Shown piece by piece: positions 21,235-33,209 of a DNA stretch of 64,000 nucleotides. Made by a program: the position numbers and the translations under genes. The stretch's first letter is position 1. The number at the start of each line of letters is the position of its first letter. The notes beneath the pieces were generated by a model. That model did no database searches, was not told the DNA's origin, and saw only the letters and a list, made by a program, of their open reading frames with translations. Source of the stretch: Cyathus striatus (Eukaryota > Basidiomycota > Agaricomycetes > Agaricales > Nidulariaceae); assembly GCA_025738555.1 (NCBI GenBank), contig JAOVFP010000024.1, positions 124,001 to 188,000 of the forward strand, read 5' to 3'.

Positions 21235-22734
21235 CTAGGAAGTCTTTTGGGGCAGAACCATTGTGGGAGGGAGAGTTGTAATGGGGGGAAGTAAGCTAGT
21301 TGCTGTCTTACGAGAGTTCTGGATAAGGAGTTGATCCATCACTACTATAGCCGCCATAGCCTCGACGATAGGAACTGCACGTGGAACGACACATGGATCG
21401 TGACGGCCTCTAGCGGCCAGAGAACCTGGCGTACCATCGTACTGTGCAGTGTGCTGAGGCTGGGAAATCGTCGCTGGGGACTTGAAACCGATGCTGTGGC
21501 AAACTGTGAGCCAAAACACAGAGGGGTAAGCAAAGCGAGTATTACCGGAAGTAAATATCTTCTCCGTTGGTGATGCCTCCTTGTACACCACCACTCCAGT
21601 TGCTTGATGTCCCCAATTTACCGTCCTCTTTCACAACGAAGGGGTCGTTGTGCTTGCTTCCAGGTACCTCTGTACCGCGGAAGCCAGAGCCGATCTCGAA
21701 TGCTTTTGTGGCAGGAATGGACAACATGGCGTGACCTAAAGTGGCTTCGAACTTGTCGAAAACAGGCTCTCCGAGACCCGAAGGAACATTGCGAATGACA
21801 CAGGTTACTGTTCCACCAATAGAGTCGAGAGAATCTTTGGCACGAATAATGCGCTGGAAATGCTTAAATCATCTATACAGCGTAATAGAGTCTCTGAACC
21901 ATACCTGTGTCATCTTCTCTGCCGTTTCCGGGTGGGGGCACCTAGTGGGATGCTTGTCGACTTCCTCGCGAGAGATCGTCTTGAGTAGCTGTTGGAACTC
22001 GGGGGACAGTGCATCCTGGATATCATCATTGTTGTCATCGTCATCATGGGGGCCGAGCGATGGAGGGGCAACTGGGCAGGCAGATGAACCTTTCCGACTG
22101 ATGACACAAAGGCTACGATCTCGATGCCATAAGCTTGTTTGAGGTACTTCTCAGCGATCGCTCCTGCGGCAACACGACCTATGACAATGAAATTAGCAAA
22201 GAGGAATAGTGGGAATATAAGGACTAGTACCAATGGTCTCGCGAGCACTGCTCCTCCCTCCACCACTGCTTGCCTTGACTCCGTACTTTTCGAGGTATGT
22301 GTAGTCGGCATGACTCGGCCGAGGATATAAATCGGTCTCGGAATAATCGTGAGGCCTCTGATCTTCATTTTTGACAAGCAGGCCAATAGGGGTTCCAAGG
22401 GTGACACCGTGCTCGAGTCCGGATTGTAAATGAACAAGATCCTTTTCGTCTCTCTGTGCGGTGAAAACCGATGGTTAGGAGGATCAAGTGAGTTGAAAGG
22501 ACACAACGAACGGGAGTTGTGAGATTGCTTTGACCAGGTCTTCTGCGGCTTAGCTGGACTTGGATATCTTGAGCAGAGAGTTCTAAACCCTGAAGGTGAT
22601 ATAAATAAAAGTGAGCGGGGCGGAAAGCAGAGGGTGCGGCGCACGGGAGGACAACCGTCGACGATGGCGCCGACAGACGCACAATGGCTTTCGCCGTAGG
22701 TGGTGACTCTGAAAAGGGTTCCGTAGGTAGACAT
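21235..22734 (-). CDS. ARO2: Chorismate synthase
   Basis: Last step of the shikimate pathway: EPSP to chorismate, precursor of aromatic amino acids. Starts [20 protein letters not shown] with the signature GESHC. Short introns separate [20 protein letters not shown], the flavin-site block [23 protein letters not shown] segments, [36 protein letters not shown] and, in the last exon, [16 protein letters not shown] and [12 protein letters not shown]. Both family signature regions (GESHG/C and the R-x-D/HDPC..RA block) are present. About six exons; stop TAG at 21237-21235. Fungal enzymes are bifunctional, with their own flavin reductase activity; that is family knowledge and not visible here. SAP30 is divergent across 333 bases. 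Confidence 0.95.
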
Positions 22735-22782
22735 GATGAAAGATGGGAAAGAGAACGAGATGGGGAGTTGGCAGAGACAGAT

Positions 22783-22814
22783 AGAGAAGTCTTAAAAGAG
22801 AGAAGTCTTAAAAG
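22783..22814. repeat. 16-base tandem duplication in the ARO2/SAP30 promoter
   Basis: AGAGAAGTCTTAAAAG occurs twice head to tail (22783-22798, 22799-22814), 49-80 bases upstream of the ARO2 start. The remaining shared upstream region (to 23067) shows GATGTGGATGG repeats near 22890-22920 and nothing coding. Confidence 0.8.
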
Positions 22815-23067
22815 GCGGGAGGAAACACGGCCGAGGGATGCGGATCCGGATATAAGATGAACTGAAAGGGGCTGACAAGGTGGATGGATGTGGATGGGTA
22901 CCCGTCTCCGATGTGGATGGTGAATTCAGATAGACGGGGGCAGCGCTGAAATCATCGTATCCCAGGTAATCTATTTCCTTTTATGGTATCTCATCTCGTC
23001 CGTTCTATAATCAGAGCATCCTGTCATCCCGTACGAAATTCACACTATTCAACTTTACATTTTCTTC

Positions 23068-23785
23068 ATGTCTACCTCACAACCCCAGTCCTCCGCTCGC
23101 TCTCGTCCTCAGCCTCGCAAGAAAGTAAATGACGACGCCCCTTACCAGGGCCCTCCCATCTTCACAGCCGCCGGCTCCAAGCGTCAAGCACAGGAAAAGC
23201 CAGACGGCGAATCCTCCAGGTCCAAGCGCAAACGCGTTGAACAGCTCACTCCGTCTGCCGCGACAATCAAGAAGGATGCCGCGGACGCCGACCAGAAAGT
23301 TTCCATGGTGCGCATATCCAGTGTATCCTCTTTCACGGCCGAACATCTCAACCTTCTCTCAGGTCGACTTCTCCAAGACGAGCACCGCTGTCCTTCACCG
23401 CTACCTGACACAGTTTGATATTGTACCTTCAGTATATCCCTCGCCACTAACAGCGGACGACCCCCCTTCTCCCACCTCGCTCGCCCTTCCCTCTGCATTC
23501 TTATCACGCGCCCTCAGCCCACCTCTCCCCGCCACACCAGCCAACCGCCCGCGACGTGAGCCCAAGGAACAAAGCCGTCGTCGAAGTTCGAGACTGCTAG
23601 AAGAAGAGAACCACATTCGAACACCTATACTATCTGATATTCAGGAGCTGCACGGCGTATTGGCTGGAATCGTGGAACGACACTTTCGCGAGTTGACTTG
23701 GAGCAACGGCCGCGAGGAGGTAGATACGCTTGCATCGTTCATGTGTGCAGTGGAGAAAGCAAAGGGTGTGAAAGCGAAATCATAA
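23068..23785 (+). CDS. SAP30-like Sin3-binding protein
   Basis: Likely subunit of the Sin3/Rpd3 histone deacetylase complex. Two exons (23068-23307 and 23363-23785) with one 55-base intron give 220 residues. The N-terminus is basic and disordered, with a nuclear-localisation-like SRSKRKRVEQ. Directly after the intron comes MVDFSKTSTAVLHRYLTQFD, which matches the conserved SAP30 Sin3-binding helix (F..L...LRRY...F). A Ser/Pro linker with RRRSSRLLEEE follows, then a helical C-terminus (ELHGVLAGIVERHFRE, DTLASFMCAVEKAK). It is shorter than animal SAP30 and lacks the zinc finger, as usual for fungi. Stop 23783-23785. Confidence 0.72.
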
Positions 23786-24590
23786 ACGTAAGCAGGCACA
23801 TTCCATTTATTTCAGGTTGTAGCCCAACTCATGCAGACGATTTTCGTCATTGCAGGTTATTGTTATTTTTTTTGTTGTAGATTAGGAGCTGTTTGCAGAC
23901 TTTGGCACTTTCGCTATAAAACTTATTTGGCCAACCAAGTACCGACCATGGTGGTATTCGCACGATGCGCTCCTCTGACGGGACACAGGTTCTAGGGGGG
24001 AATTCACTATTGAGTCCCTTTGAACAGCTTGTACATATGGTTACGCGGGCTTCCAAGATAAATGATGGATCAGTACCCTAGCAAACGCATACTGACTCGG
24101 GGTACGTTGTGCTTGTGAGAGCGGTTGGGACTTGAGCTTGAGGCGGGATGGAGAGCGAGACTGGTGAAGTGTGCATGTGAATGCTAACAAAAAGTATGGA
24201 GCAGAGAAGAAATTTAACAAACGCGGGGAGGAGATAATCGATAAATCGATAAAGTCTTGGCAATGCCAAGAGACTGTGATCGAAGACGGTTCAAGTTAAG
24301 TAATTGCTTTGCGGATTGGCCTGCCAGGTCCATACCACTCCATTGGATCCCTCAGCCTCCCCTCTGAGCTTTCTTATCCACCAATGTTTCCCTGGTTACC
24401 CCGAACATCCCGGCTCTCTCTTTCCAGCTCATATAAAGCCTCACTGGTGCTGACCCTCTCTTCTTATCCTCTCCTTCAACCATCTCTTCTTTCTTTCGCA
24501 GCAGTGCTGCTCTTTCTTTCCTTGTATTCTCCTTCATTCCTCCCATTCCTTCTCAAGCTTCCGTGAAGTTCATTCATTCTTCCTTTCCAC
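23786..24590. other. Intergenic region, about 800 bases
   Basis: No gene or RNA recognised. The part before 24590 is rich in CT tracts (about 24400-24560) typical of fungal promoters and presumably belongs to the secreted-protein gene at 24591. Confidence 0.6.
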
Positions 24591-25922
24591 ATGCGACCCA
24601 CAACTTCCTTGTCTCTTCTCTTTGTTCTTGCTCCGTTCTTTCACTCTTCTGCTGGCCTCGCTCCAAGACAAGGAAACCAAAGAAATAAGAATGGCAATAA
24701 CGTCGGGAATGGAAATGGAAATAATAATGCCGGGGGAGACCCTCAGACGTCACTGAGTAAATTTCCTTTAGCCATCGAGTTTTAGTTTCTTAACCGCGCT
24801 CAGCTCTTGACTCTCGTGTGATTGCAACCGCATTCGCAAACAATGGCCAAGATGTCCCAGCTGAAGGTACTTATGCACACACTACACCATTCTAAGGCGT
24901 TAACGCCTCCTCTCCTGCAGGCCAAGTCCCGTCGCTGACTTCGACTAACAACTTCATCAACTTCTGCCTTACCGCCCCTAATCTTCCCATTACCAATGGG
25001 CAGCAGGTCACGTCTGGTTCCTGCAATCCTACTCCCATTGGCGTCATTCCATCGGTTGATAGAATGCCTTCATCTAAATTCACCTTTCCCGTCAACGGTG
25101 GGATTATTCCTGCAAACCAGCAATTTACCATTAGCATGGCCATCAAGAACCTCCAAACAGGTTCTTTCACTAATGCACAGCAGAACTATTTTGCAGGCAG
25201 GTTCATATGAGGCCTCTTATCATCATCTCATCTCATCCTGCCGTATTCTAGCCCCTCAGCAACTCAATGGACAGGGTACTATTATTGGCCACTCTCATGT
25301 TGTCGCCGAGCGCCTTAATTCGTTGGATCAGACAACTCCTACAGACCCTAAGGTGTTTGCTTTCTTCAAGGTATATAGCTCATCTCTCCCCCGAGTAGTA
25401 TGCTTTTCTAAACATGTCCTTTAAGGGCTTGAATGCTGCCGCTCAAAATGGTGTCTTGACCGCCGATGTTACAAGCGGCCTACCTGCCGGGGCTTATAGA
25501 TTATGTTCTATTAACGCTGCTGCCAATCATCAACCTGTGATTGCGCCTGTTGCACAACATGGCTCCCTCGACGATTGTATTTACGTACGTCCAACTGCAT
25601 TCCATTTCTCATTATTTTTTTAGCTAATGATGTTGTATAACACCAAGTTTACTGCAACTACTAATGGTAATGGTGGAAACAATGATGCCGGTGGTGGCAA
25701 TTCCGCAGGCAATAATGGCAACAGTCAGAAGAACAACGGTCAGGGTAACAACCAGAACGGCCAAGGCAATGTTGGTTCAGTTTTTATTTTACTTGGAATT
25801 GCTTTTAATAGTGCACTCTATAGAACCGTGGTAACAGAGGCTTCGGCGGCAAGAAAAGTAATGGTGGCTTCGTTGGAGGAAGGAGGGGTCGTCGACTTAT
25901 TTCCTCTGTTGTCCAAGCTTGA
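24591..25922 (+). CDS. Secreted Asn/Gly-rich protein of a basidiomycete family
   Basis: Begins with a signal peptide (MRPTTSLSLLFVLAPFFHSS..AGLAPRQ). A short Asn/Gly-rich stretch follows, then a domain of about 230 residues containing DSRVIATAFANNGQDVPAEG, NNFINFCLTAP, DRMPSSKFTFP, GTIIGHSHVVAE, TTPTDPKVFAFFKG and HGSLDDCIYF. I recall this domain as common in agaricomycete secretomes, with no proven function; some database entries carry misleading names. A second Asn/Gly/Gln-rich linker (about 25650-25790) and a basic end (GGKKSNGGFVGGRRGRR) follow. About six exons; the last stop is TGA 25920-25922. Cysteines are few. Likely an extracellular or wall-associated protein; the role is inferred only from the signal peptide and the low-complexity linkers. 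Confidence 0.78.
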
Positions 25923-26191
25923 ATGATCTGAGAAAATTCTTGCATTTTGTCAACATTCTGTTCCCTAATTTGCGTTAAGTACATACATAGGAATGATCAA
26001 ATGGAGATTATGTAATGTATTTGCTCGTGTTGATTTAAGTTGCCGATAGCAACTACGAATAATAGTACCATTCCATGAACATAGGAATCTTAGATATCTT
26101 GAAGTTCTAACCAAGTTCTAACGGCAGTGCGGATCTTGCCCAAATAACTGTTTAACTATTCGGACGTATACCTACCTGGTCTAATCTCAAA

Positions 26192-29100
26192 ATGTCAGCG
26201 GAAGATATCGCAGAAGAAGTCCGTTCCAGCTTTCCCGACGCTGAAGAAGTCATTATTCAATACTTGTCTGGTTACCTCGTGGATGATGCTGGAGAAGAAG
26301 AAGACGTCTTACAGATTGCCAATAACATCCTTCAATCACTAGCTGGAGATAGACAGGATATATTGGAGAAGTTGATGAACAAAATTGGGGATTTACTCGA
26401 AGATCAACTTAATGCCAGATTAAAAAACAGCTTAAGGCCCAAGCTGCAAAAGTTGGATAAAGTCATGGACATGAGCAAGTCACAAATTTCCAGTACAATT
26501 GCCTTGTCAGAAGGAGTAGATCTTGAATCTATTAACAAGGGGAAGTGCGTGAAAGTCTCCCACTCTGCGACAAAATATCGTTTATGACTGCTCATTCAGG
26601 GCGTCCCGGGTTGACGTAAAGAAACTTGAGAAACAGGAAGCCAAACTGAAGGTTCAAAAGAGTTATATATGCATCGAAATATTCTTAATCTCTGGGGATT
26701 TTATAGGCCAAAATCGAAAAGCGTTCTAGGAAAGATCTATATGAAGGTTCGAAACTCTTGGATGCGCACAGAAAGCAGGTAGGCCGCCCTGATGGAGAGT
26801 ATTTGAAGTTATACTCATACGTGGCTTTTAGCAATCTTATGAGGAGATGTTTATGAAGGTTAATGTCGCATTCATCCGGAGAGCATTGATACTGTTGATA
26901 ACAATGACTCCCTTTGCAGATCAATCCTTTGGACGCAAGTTCATCTTCCAAGAATAAGAGCAAAGATATACACTTACCATCCATTGATGTTAACTTTGGG
27001 TCTAACCGCATTCTGTATGTGATTTAATTGCTGATATATTCATGCGAGATTTATATATATATCCGTAGTTCGGGAGCCACATTGACGTTGGCCCATGGTC
27101 GACGATATGGGCTAATTGGACGCAATGGTACGAAACAGCACCATTTTTCAATGTACTTTATTTGCTGACGTCAAGTTAGGTGTTGGTAAATCGACACTCC
27201 TAAGACATATTGCCATGAGAGAGGTTCCCATTCCTCCTCATATCACCATCTTATTCGTGGAACAAGAAGTGCGTACTCACTCTCATTCTCGTGGCTCGTA
27301 TTGCCTTATTCCCTACAGATAGTTGGAGATGACACGAAGGCAATAGATTCAGTACTAAAGGCAGACGTCTGGAGAGACCATTTAATTAAAGAACAAGCGT
27401 TGCTAGATAAGAAGTTGACAGAACTTGATGCCGAGGGAGACGATAAGCGGTTCGTAGACGCTCGGGAGGAATTATCATCTCGACTAGCCGAAGTACATGC
27501 AAGGCTTGCCGATATGGATGCAGAGAGCGGACCGGCACGCGCTGCTGCTTTGTTGGCTGGTATGTCGCTGGCATAACGTACGATTGACTCTGGCTTACTC
27601 TTCATCAGGTCTCGGTTTCGACGAAGCTGATCAGCAAAGACCAACAAGATCATTCAGTGGAGGCTGGCGGTAGGTCTTTTCTGGGGCTGGGTTCTTTCTT
27701 ATCATGTTAAATATTTATCTGTGATCAGCATGAGACTGGCTCTTGCTCGAGCATTGTTTGTGAAGGTGACTTCTGAATCCATGTCTTTTTCTGTATCTAA
27801 ATACTTTCTCGTTCAGCCTACACTTTTGCTTTTAGATGAACCTTCAAATCACAGTACGCCCATTCATATTCTGATTTAAGCACATCTCATATTCGTTGAA
27901 CAGTCGATCTTAACGCCCTTGCATGGCTAGAAGACTACTTACAGACTTGGGCTGGAACTTTACTAGTTGTGTATGTCGTTGTAAATCTGGATTTAACTCT
28001 AAATCTAATGCCAAAATATTCCAGATCTCACGACCGCGCATTCCTGTAAGCCAATAATTCCATTGCAGAACATCAAGGTTTGACACTTTCTGTAGGGATG
28101 CAGTGGCCACCGATATTGTGCATCAGCACTCCGGAAGGCTAGATTATTATAAAGGGTATTTCGAAAATTATCTTAAATTGTTTAATATTCACTGTTTGAA
28201 GGAACTTTTCACAATTTTATTCTACGAAATCCGAGAGAGATCGCAACCTACGCAAAGAATATGAAACCCAGATGGATTACCGCAAGCATCTACAAGCCTT
28301 CATCGACCGTTGGCGATATAACGCCAACCGTGGTGCGTAAAATCGATTGTTGATTTGCTTATAGCGCTGAAAACCGTCATATCAACTCGATAGCCGCGCA
28401 AGCTCAAATGAAAATTAAAATACTTGAAAAGGTGGATTGATTGTAAATGTAACAATATCACGAACTCACCTATATGTAGCTTCCAGATCTACAACCTCCA
28501 GAAGTTGAAGAAACTGAGCAGTTTAAGTATGTGTATCTTAATCTCTTTGTATTGTATTACTTTTACCGTTATTTTATCAGATTCCCGGAAACAGAAAAAA
28601 TATCACCTCCCCTTCTGCAAATGAACGAAGTTACATTTGGTTATTCCCATGACAAACCGATTCTCAAGAATGTCAATTTCGACGTCGGACTTGATTCCCG
28701 TGTCGCCATTGTGGGAGCAAATGGTGCTGGAAAATCAACACTGTGAAGTTCAATTATGACGTTTCGTCGATATTTCAAACTAATATGTACTATAGTATCA
28801 AGGTTCTGACAGGCGAATTACAGCCTTTAGGTGGACATGTCACCCGCAACGGAAGACTTCGCGTGTACGTATTTAGCTGTTAAAGTCGACAACGAGCTCA
28901 ATTTCTATGAAGTGGTTACTTCGCACAGCACCATGTTGATACACTGGTTCCGACAATGACGCCTGTTCAGTTCTTAGCTTCTAAGTTTCCGGGAAAGAGC
29001 GAGCAAGAATACCGGGCGCACCTGGGTAATTTCCAGATAAGCGGAATGACTGGGTAGGACTCCCATAATTCCGTATTTTAGCTGATTTTGACGATGTGAT

Positions 29101-29639
29101 ATGCATCTCCAGCCTGCAGTTAATCGGAACACTCAGTGGAGGTCAGAAGTCAAGAGTGGCTTTTGCCGTGTTATCTTTGCAACAGCCACATATCTTGCTT
29201 TTGGATGAGGTCAGTTTTCATATTCAATAATTCGCTCCCATCTAATGCTTGTATTCCAGCCTACCAATCACCTAGATATTGAGGTAATTCCCTAGTTTTC
29301 TGGAAATTATTTTTTCCTTATGCCGTTCTTTATCCAGGGTTTAGACGCATTGATGATAGCACTGCAAAAATGGAATGGTGGTGTCATAGTTATATCCCAC
29401 GACGAACGTTTCATCACCACTGTGGCAAAGGAGGTAAATATTAGTCTTACCAACTTCGTAACGTTTATTAAACTTTGATCTTTAGCTTTGGGTATGTGGA
29501 GATGGGACTGTTTCGAAATTCAGAGGCGATGTACAAAGCTACAAAGTTGGTGTAATCGAACTTTTCCTCCCTTCTCATTGATTAATGGATATCCCTCTTT
29601 CAGAACCTAATCGTCAGTAAAGTCAAGGCTAAACCGTAG
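26192..29639 (+). CDS. GCN20: ABC-F ATPase GCN20 / ABCF3
   Basis: Cytosolic ribosome-associated ATPase that, with GCN1, activates the eIF2alpha kinase GCN2 on uncharged tRNA. The N-terminal 200 residues ([20 protein letters not shown]..) form the GCN1-binding helical region. The first ATPase domain has Walker [14 protein letters not shown], signature [17 protein letters not shown] and Walker [14 protein letters not shown], with Ser in place of the more usual Thr in EPTNH. A charged linker ([19 protein letters not shown]) leads to the second domain: [24 protein letters not shown] and [13 protein letters not shown]. There are no membrane segments, as expected for ABC-F. About 18 short introns, several inside conserved motifs. 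The end is VSKVKAKP with TAG at 29637-29639. Confidence 0.95.
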
Positions 29640-30101
29640 TAGCTCGTCTACCTCGAGGCCTTACACTGTACGGGAATGTAAACATTCATCTTGTCATAGT
29701 TATACGTCGCGCCTTGCAATCCTACTACTTATGTAGCATATGGCTTCGGAGCTAGTATTGTATAAGGGAACAGCAACGCATCGACTTTAATTTATATCAA
29801 TAGCTCCTTTAAGGTTTGTCTGTTGTTGGACTACATAAATCTTTTAGCTTATTCGAGGTTTAGTAATAATAAAAGACACAAAACGCAATGACAACTACAT
29901 AATAAATGATCTTGAGATGATCTTCCCTGCTTGTCTAGCCCCCACGAACTCTGAGGCACACAAAGATAGCTAGCGCATGAGGTACAGCCATCAGGCTAGT
30001 ACGAAATGGTGGTAAGCAACGGCGACCGAAACAACCCTGAGTATAGTACTAGATATCGTATAAGTAGGACAGTGCAGTACGACGGTCTCAACATAAACAC
30101 C

Positions 30102-30861
30102 ATGCCAGAGTCATTTGTCTTAACAGGATACTACAAATTGCTCTTCCTCTATCTGGAGCCTCGTATGTTCATGCAGTTATTGTTTCTTGGGATATATTTA
30201 GTTCTAATGTCTCCATAGTATCGTCGTTGTGTCCAATTCTAATGGTCAAGTTTTCTGGACCGGAGAAATGGTACGATACATTCGTACCAGGCATGCAACC
30301 TGCGCGCTCTTTGGAACCTGGAACAGAAATGGCTATATGGCAACTAGCAAACAGTATGTTGCTCCACATGTAGTTTCAAGTCACTGGATCATGTTTCATA
30401 AGGTTACTTTGCATTATGCCTGGTATCCACATTTATGTTACGTGCCGTAAGAACCGCCCTTCCAAAGGATTTGGTCGCCCAAGAGCGGATCATTGGAGCT
30501 ACTTTAATGGCTCTTGGGACCGCAGATGTAAGCGAGATCGCTGAAAATAAATGACCATTGATTAATTTAACATATGCTCGGACAGTTTTTTCAGTATGCA
30601 CCCAATGTTTCATCAAAAGCAGAATATGAACACTGACCGATATTTAGTGTACTTATTTCGTGGGCACTTCTGCCGCAGGACACCAAATATTCTCCATTAG
30701 CGTGGTCAAGTACGACGCACGGAAATATCACATTCTGCTCCATGCTATTGATATCCCGGTGAGTTTGAAGGTTAGATTTCGTCACGGCAGGAACATTTTT
30801 GACGTTGTATAGAATCGGGTGGCTTTATGGTGTAGGAAGAAAACTTCAATACTACAATTGA
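30102..30861 (+). CDS. DUF7704-type fungal membrane protein (copy 2)
   Basis: Paralogue of the protein at 13378-14110. Exons: 30102-30162, 30219-30353, 30403-30527, 30577-30584, 30648-30758 and 30813-30861; together 489 bases, 162 residues and a stop. Matching features are MPESFVLTGYYKLLFLYLEP, EMAIWQLANSYFALCL, AQERIIGATLMALGTAD, LPQDTKYSPLAW, THGNITF and SRIGWLYGVGRK. The exon sizes 125-8-111 are identical to copy 1. The 8-base exon (CTCGGACA) is preceded by TG, where AG is expected. Skipping it breaks the frame, so the gene either uses a rare GT-TG intron or is a recent pseudogene. Copy 2 has one extra intron near the N-terminus. Function unknown. Confidence 0.65.
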
Positions 30862-32459
30862 AAGACTATCGTGCTCACCGTGGACTAATAATGGGGAAGA
30901 TATCTGAAGTAGCTAGTACATGATTGCCTGTAAATGTTGGAATGAAAGTTTAATGATACTCGAGAGATATTCGACGGAGGGCCCGTCATTATGGTTATAA
31001 AATATAACCCAATTTCGACACAATTTCTACAGCGGTTTTGCAAATGTTCCAACAATCCTTCCCCACAGATTGGTCTTGGTAATCATATGGCCTTCGCCTT
31101 AATAAAAGATAAAAAAGAATGCTTCTAGAGATTCGGGTGAGCAATCAGCGGGGAGAGAGGAGGAGTACCGTGTTGTTGGAAAGTTTATTAAACTTAGTGA
31201 TTTCGTAAAGCACTATTGGGGTGCGAGTCCTTGAAGGATTTTTAGCGCACCGACCCCTTTGTTTCGAACGAAACAATTGCACATTTGACAATGAATGCTA
31301 TAATTCCATCCATACACCATACAGATTACGTAGTATGCATCACATATACAACATTGAAGACACTGACCATAGCAATCTGCCAATCCGTCGTCTGTGCGTG
31401 CAAGTTATCCCTTTAAAATCCTAGAAAGACATACCACAAATATTTGGACGGACATAGTGGGAAGGAGATCAAAAATATCAATCCAAATGACTTGAACAGT
31501 GTACCAAAGTGGCAAAAATCTTCCAACAACCCAACCAACGATGTTAACAGAGCTGCTAAAGTTATCCAATACCTGAACCTGTAGGCCTGTAACTTACTAT
31601 CATCTTCATCGCCCCACTTATACCCTGCTAAGATGCATAAGGATGCAAGGATACCTTGGAAGGAGCGGCATCACTGAGAAAAGATATCTCAACCTCGACT
31701 CTGTAGCCATAGTTATCTATTGTCCAATAGTTATCGATAAAGAGCAAGGCTAAAATTACCACCTATATTTTTTTGGCTGGAGAGAGCAAATCAGCTAGTT
31801 GAACGTAACGTGTAACGAGCGGCGGTGGTCTTGACTGGCCGTGCCGTATTACTTGAGTATTACCTCAGTTTCTGGCCAAGTTATTGGGCGAGTGGCGAGG
31901 TTGACTGTTGAGTAGTTTGCGTGCGCGTCACATATTCCAAAATTCAAACGGCGATCGGTGAAACTAGTTAAAAATCGGGGTGGAAGCTAGAGACATGATC
32001 GAAGTGGCTGCTGTAAAAATTCAGGAGGCTGCAGAAATTTATGGTCCATTTAGTGCGGATTGTATCGAAATTTGTGCAGTGAAAAAGAGTACGAGCCTAG
32101 AAAAATGGAAATTTGAATTTCCATTGAATTCAATGCGTGACAACGACAACTTGGCGAAAGCGGCCGCATAATATTTCCGGAACATTCACCACTGCAGTGC
32201 TTGCACTTGCTCTTCATCCATCTTTTGCTATTCTCCCTCTCACTCACTGTCTGCGCTGGTCAGCTATCGCGCATGTAGGGGGTGGTAACAACCTCGTCTG
32301 CAATATTTTTCACTTTCCTTTCCTCTTCCATCACACACATGCCAACTGTGGTTATTTTTCTTTTTCTTGTCGTCGTCAGAAATTCCTTTCCTTCTTCCAC
32401 AGCTAGTAACCACGGCCTGAATGGTGACTTCAGAAGGGTTATCGTTGTTCTGGAGGCGT
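30862..32459. other. Gene-poor interval
   Basis: About 1.6 kb in which I find no convincing coding region; open frames are short and lack motifs or consistent splice signals. Some AT-rich and some mixed sequence. No terminal repeats were noticed. Confidence 0.5.
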
Positions 32460-32654
32460 TCAAAAGGGCGCTGATGAAGGAAAATAACAGACCAGCATAA
32501 TTTCTCCATGAAATTCGAACATAATTCGACTGACAACTCCATGACGGCGCCGAAAATTCGACCTTGTCAAGTTCGCATATCCGCAGAGTAGCATTTTACA
32601 GTAGTCTCTCACTGCTGTAACAGCGGAAGTGCGCAAGACACAAAGTTCTGACCT

Positions 32655-33200
32655 AGCATTGGGATGGCTTCGATCGACTTTCGAGATGTTTCCGAGCATT
32701 TCATCAAGAGACGAAAATCCAATACATTCCATTTCCTGTAGGTTCTTACTAGACTGCTCAGTTGGTTGCTGAATATTCATTTCTTGTAGTTCACTGGACA
32801 CTTGATTTTGCAAGGGTTGGGATCAGCATATTCCAAGCACACTGGAGGATTTGGGGTATAGGTTTGGGAGATTTGTTGGGTTATTTGCCACTGAGGTGAG
32901 CTGAACTTTCTGTTGGTTGGGCTTTCTTTTTTTCTTGTCTCTTGTTGCGCTTGAGGTTGAATACCAGCTCGGGCAGTTTCGGACATTGTTCTGTTGTAGA
33001 ACTCTTCATTCATTCTTCGAAGAGACTTGATTTGCTTCGATCCGTCACAGAGTTGGACATTTGCGTTTTTCTAACATTCACAATATGTGGATAATCATAC
33101 CTGACGATGGCGATTCAATGCTGATGTGATGGTTTAGTGTTAAGCAGGAGACTGGTGACTCACGTCTTAAAGCCGCGTCGGTTCCCGCCGCGGTCGCGCT
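32655..33200 (-). CDS. Possible small gene with a charged helical segment (boundaries uncertain)
   Basis: Not recognised. On the minus strand an exon-like stretch reads KNANVQLCDGSKQIKSLRRM then NEEFYNRTMSETARAG and a Gln/Pro-rich part, preceded by a good acceptor (TTAG, about 33072). A typical short intron (GTATGATT...) upstream joins it to ALNRHRQ. A second stretch in another frame (QEMNIQQPTEQSSKNLQEME, then FSSLDEMLGNISKVDRSH) follows after a possible 42-base intron whose phase I could not make fit. The pattern of Gln-rich and charged helical sequence could be a coiled-coil regulator, but start, end and function are open. It may be a fragment. Confidence 0.28.
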
Positions 33201-33209
33201 ATCACGTGA

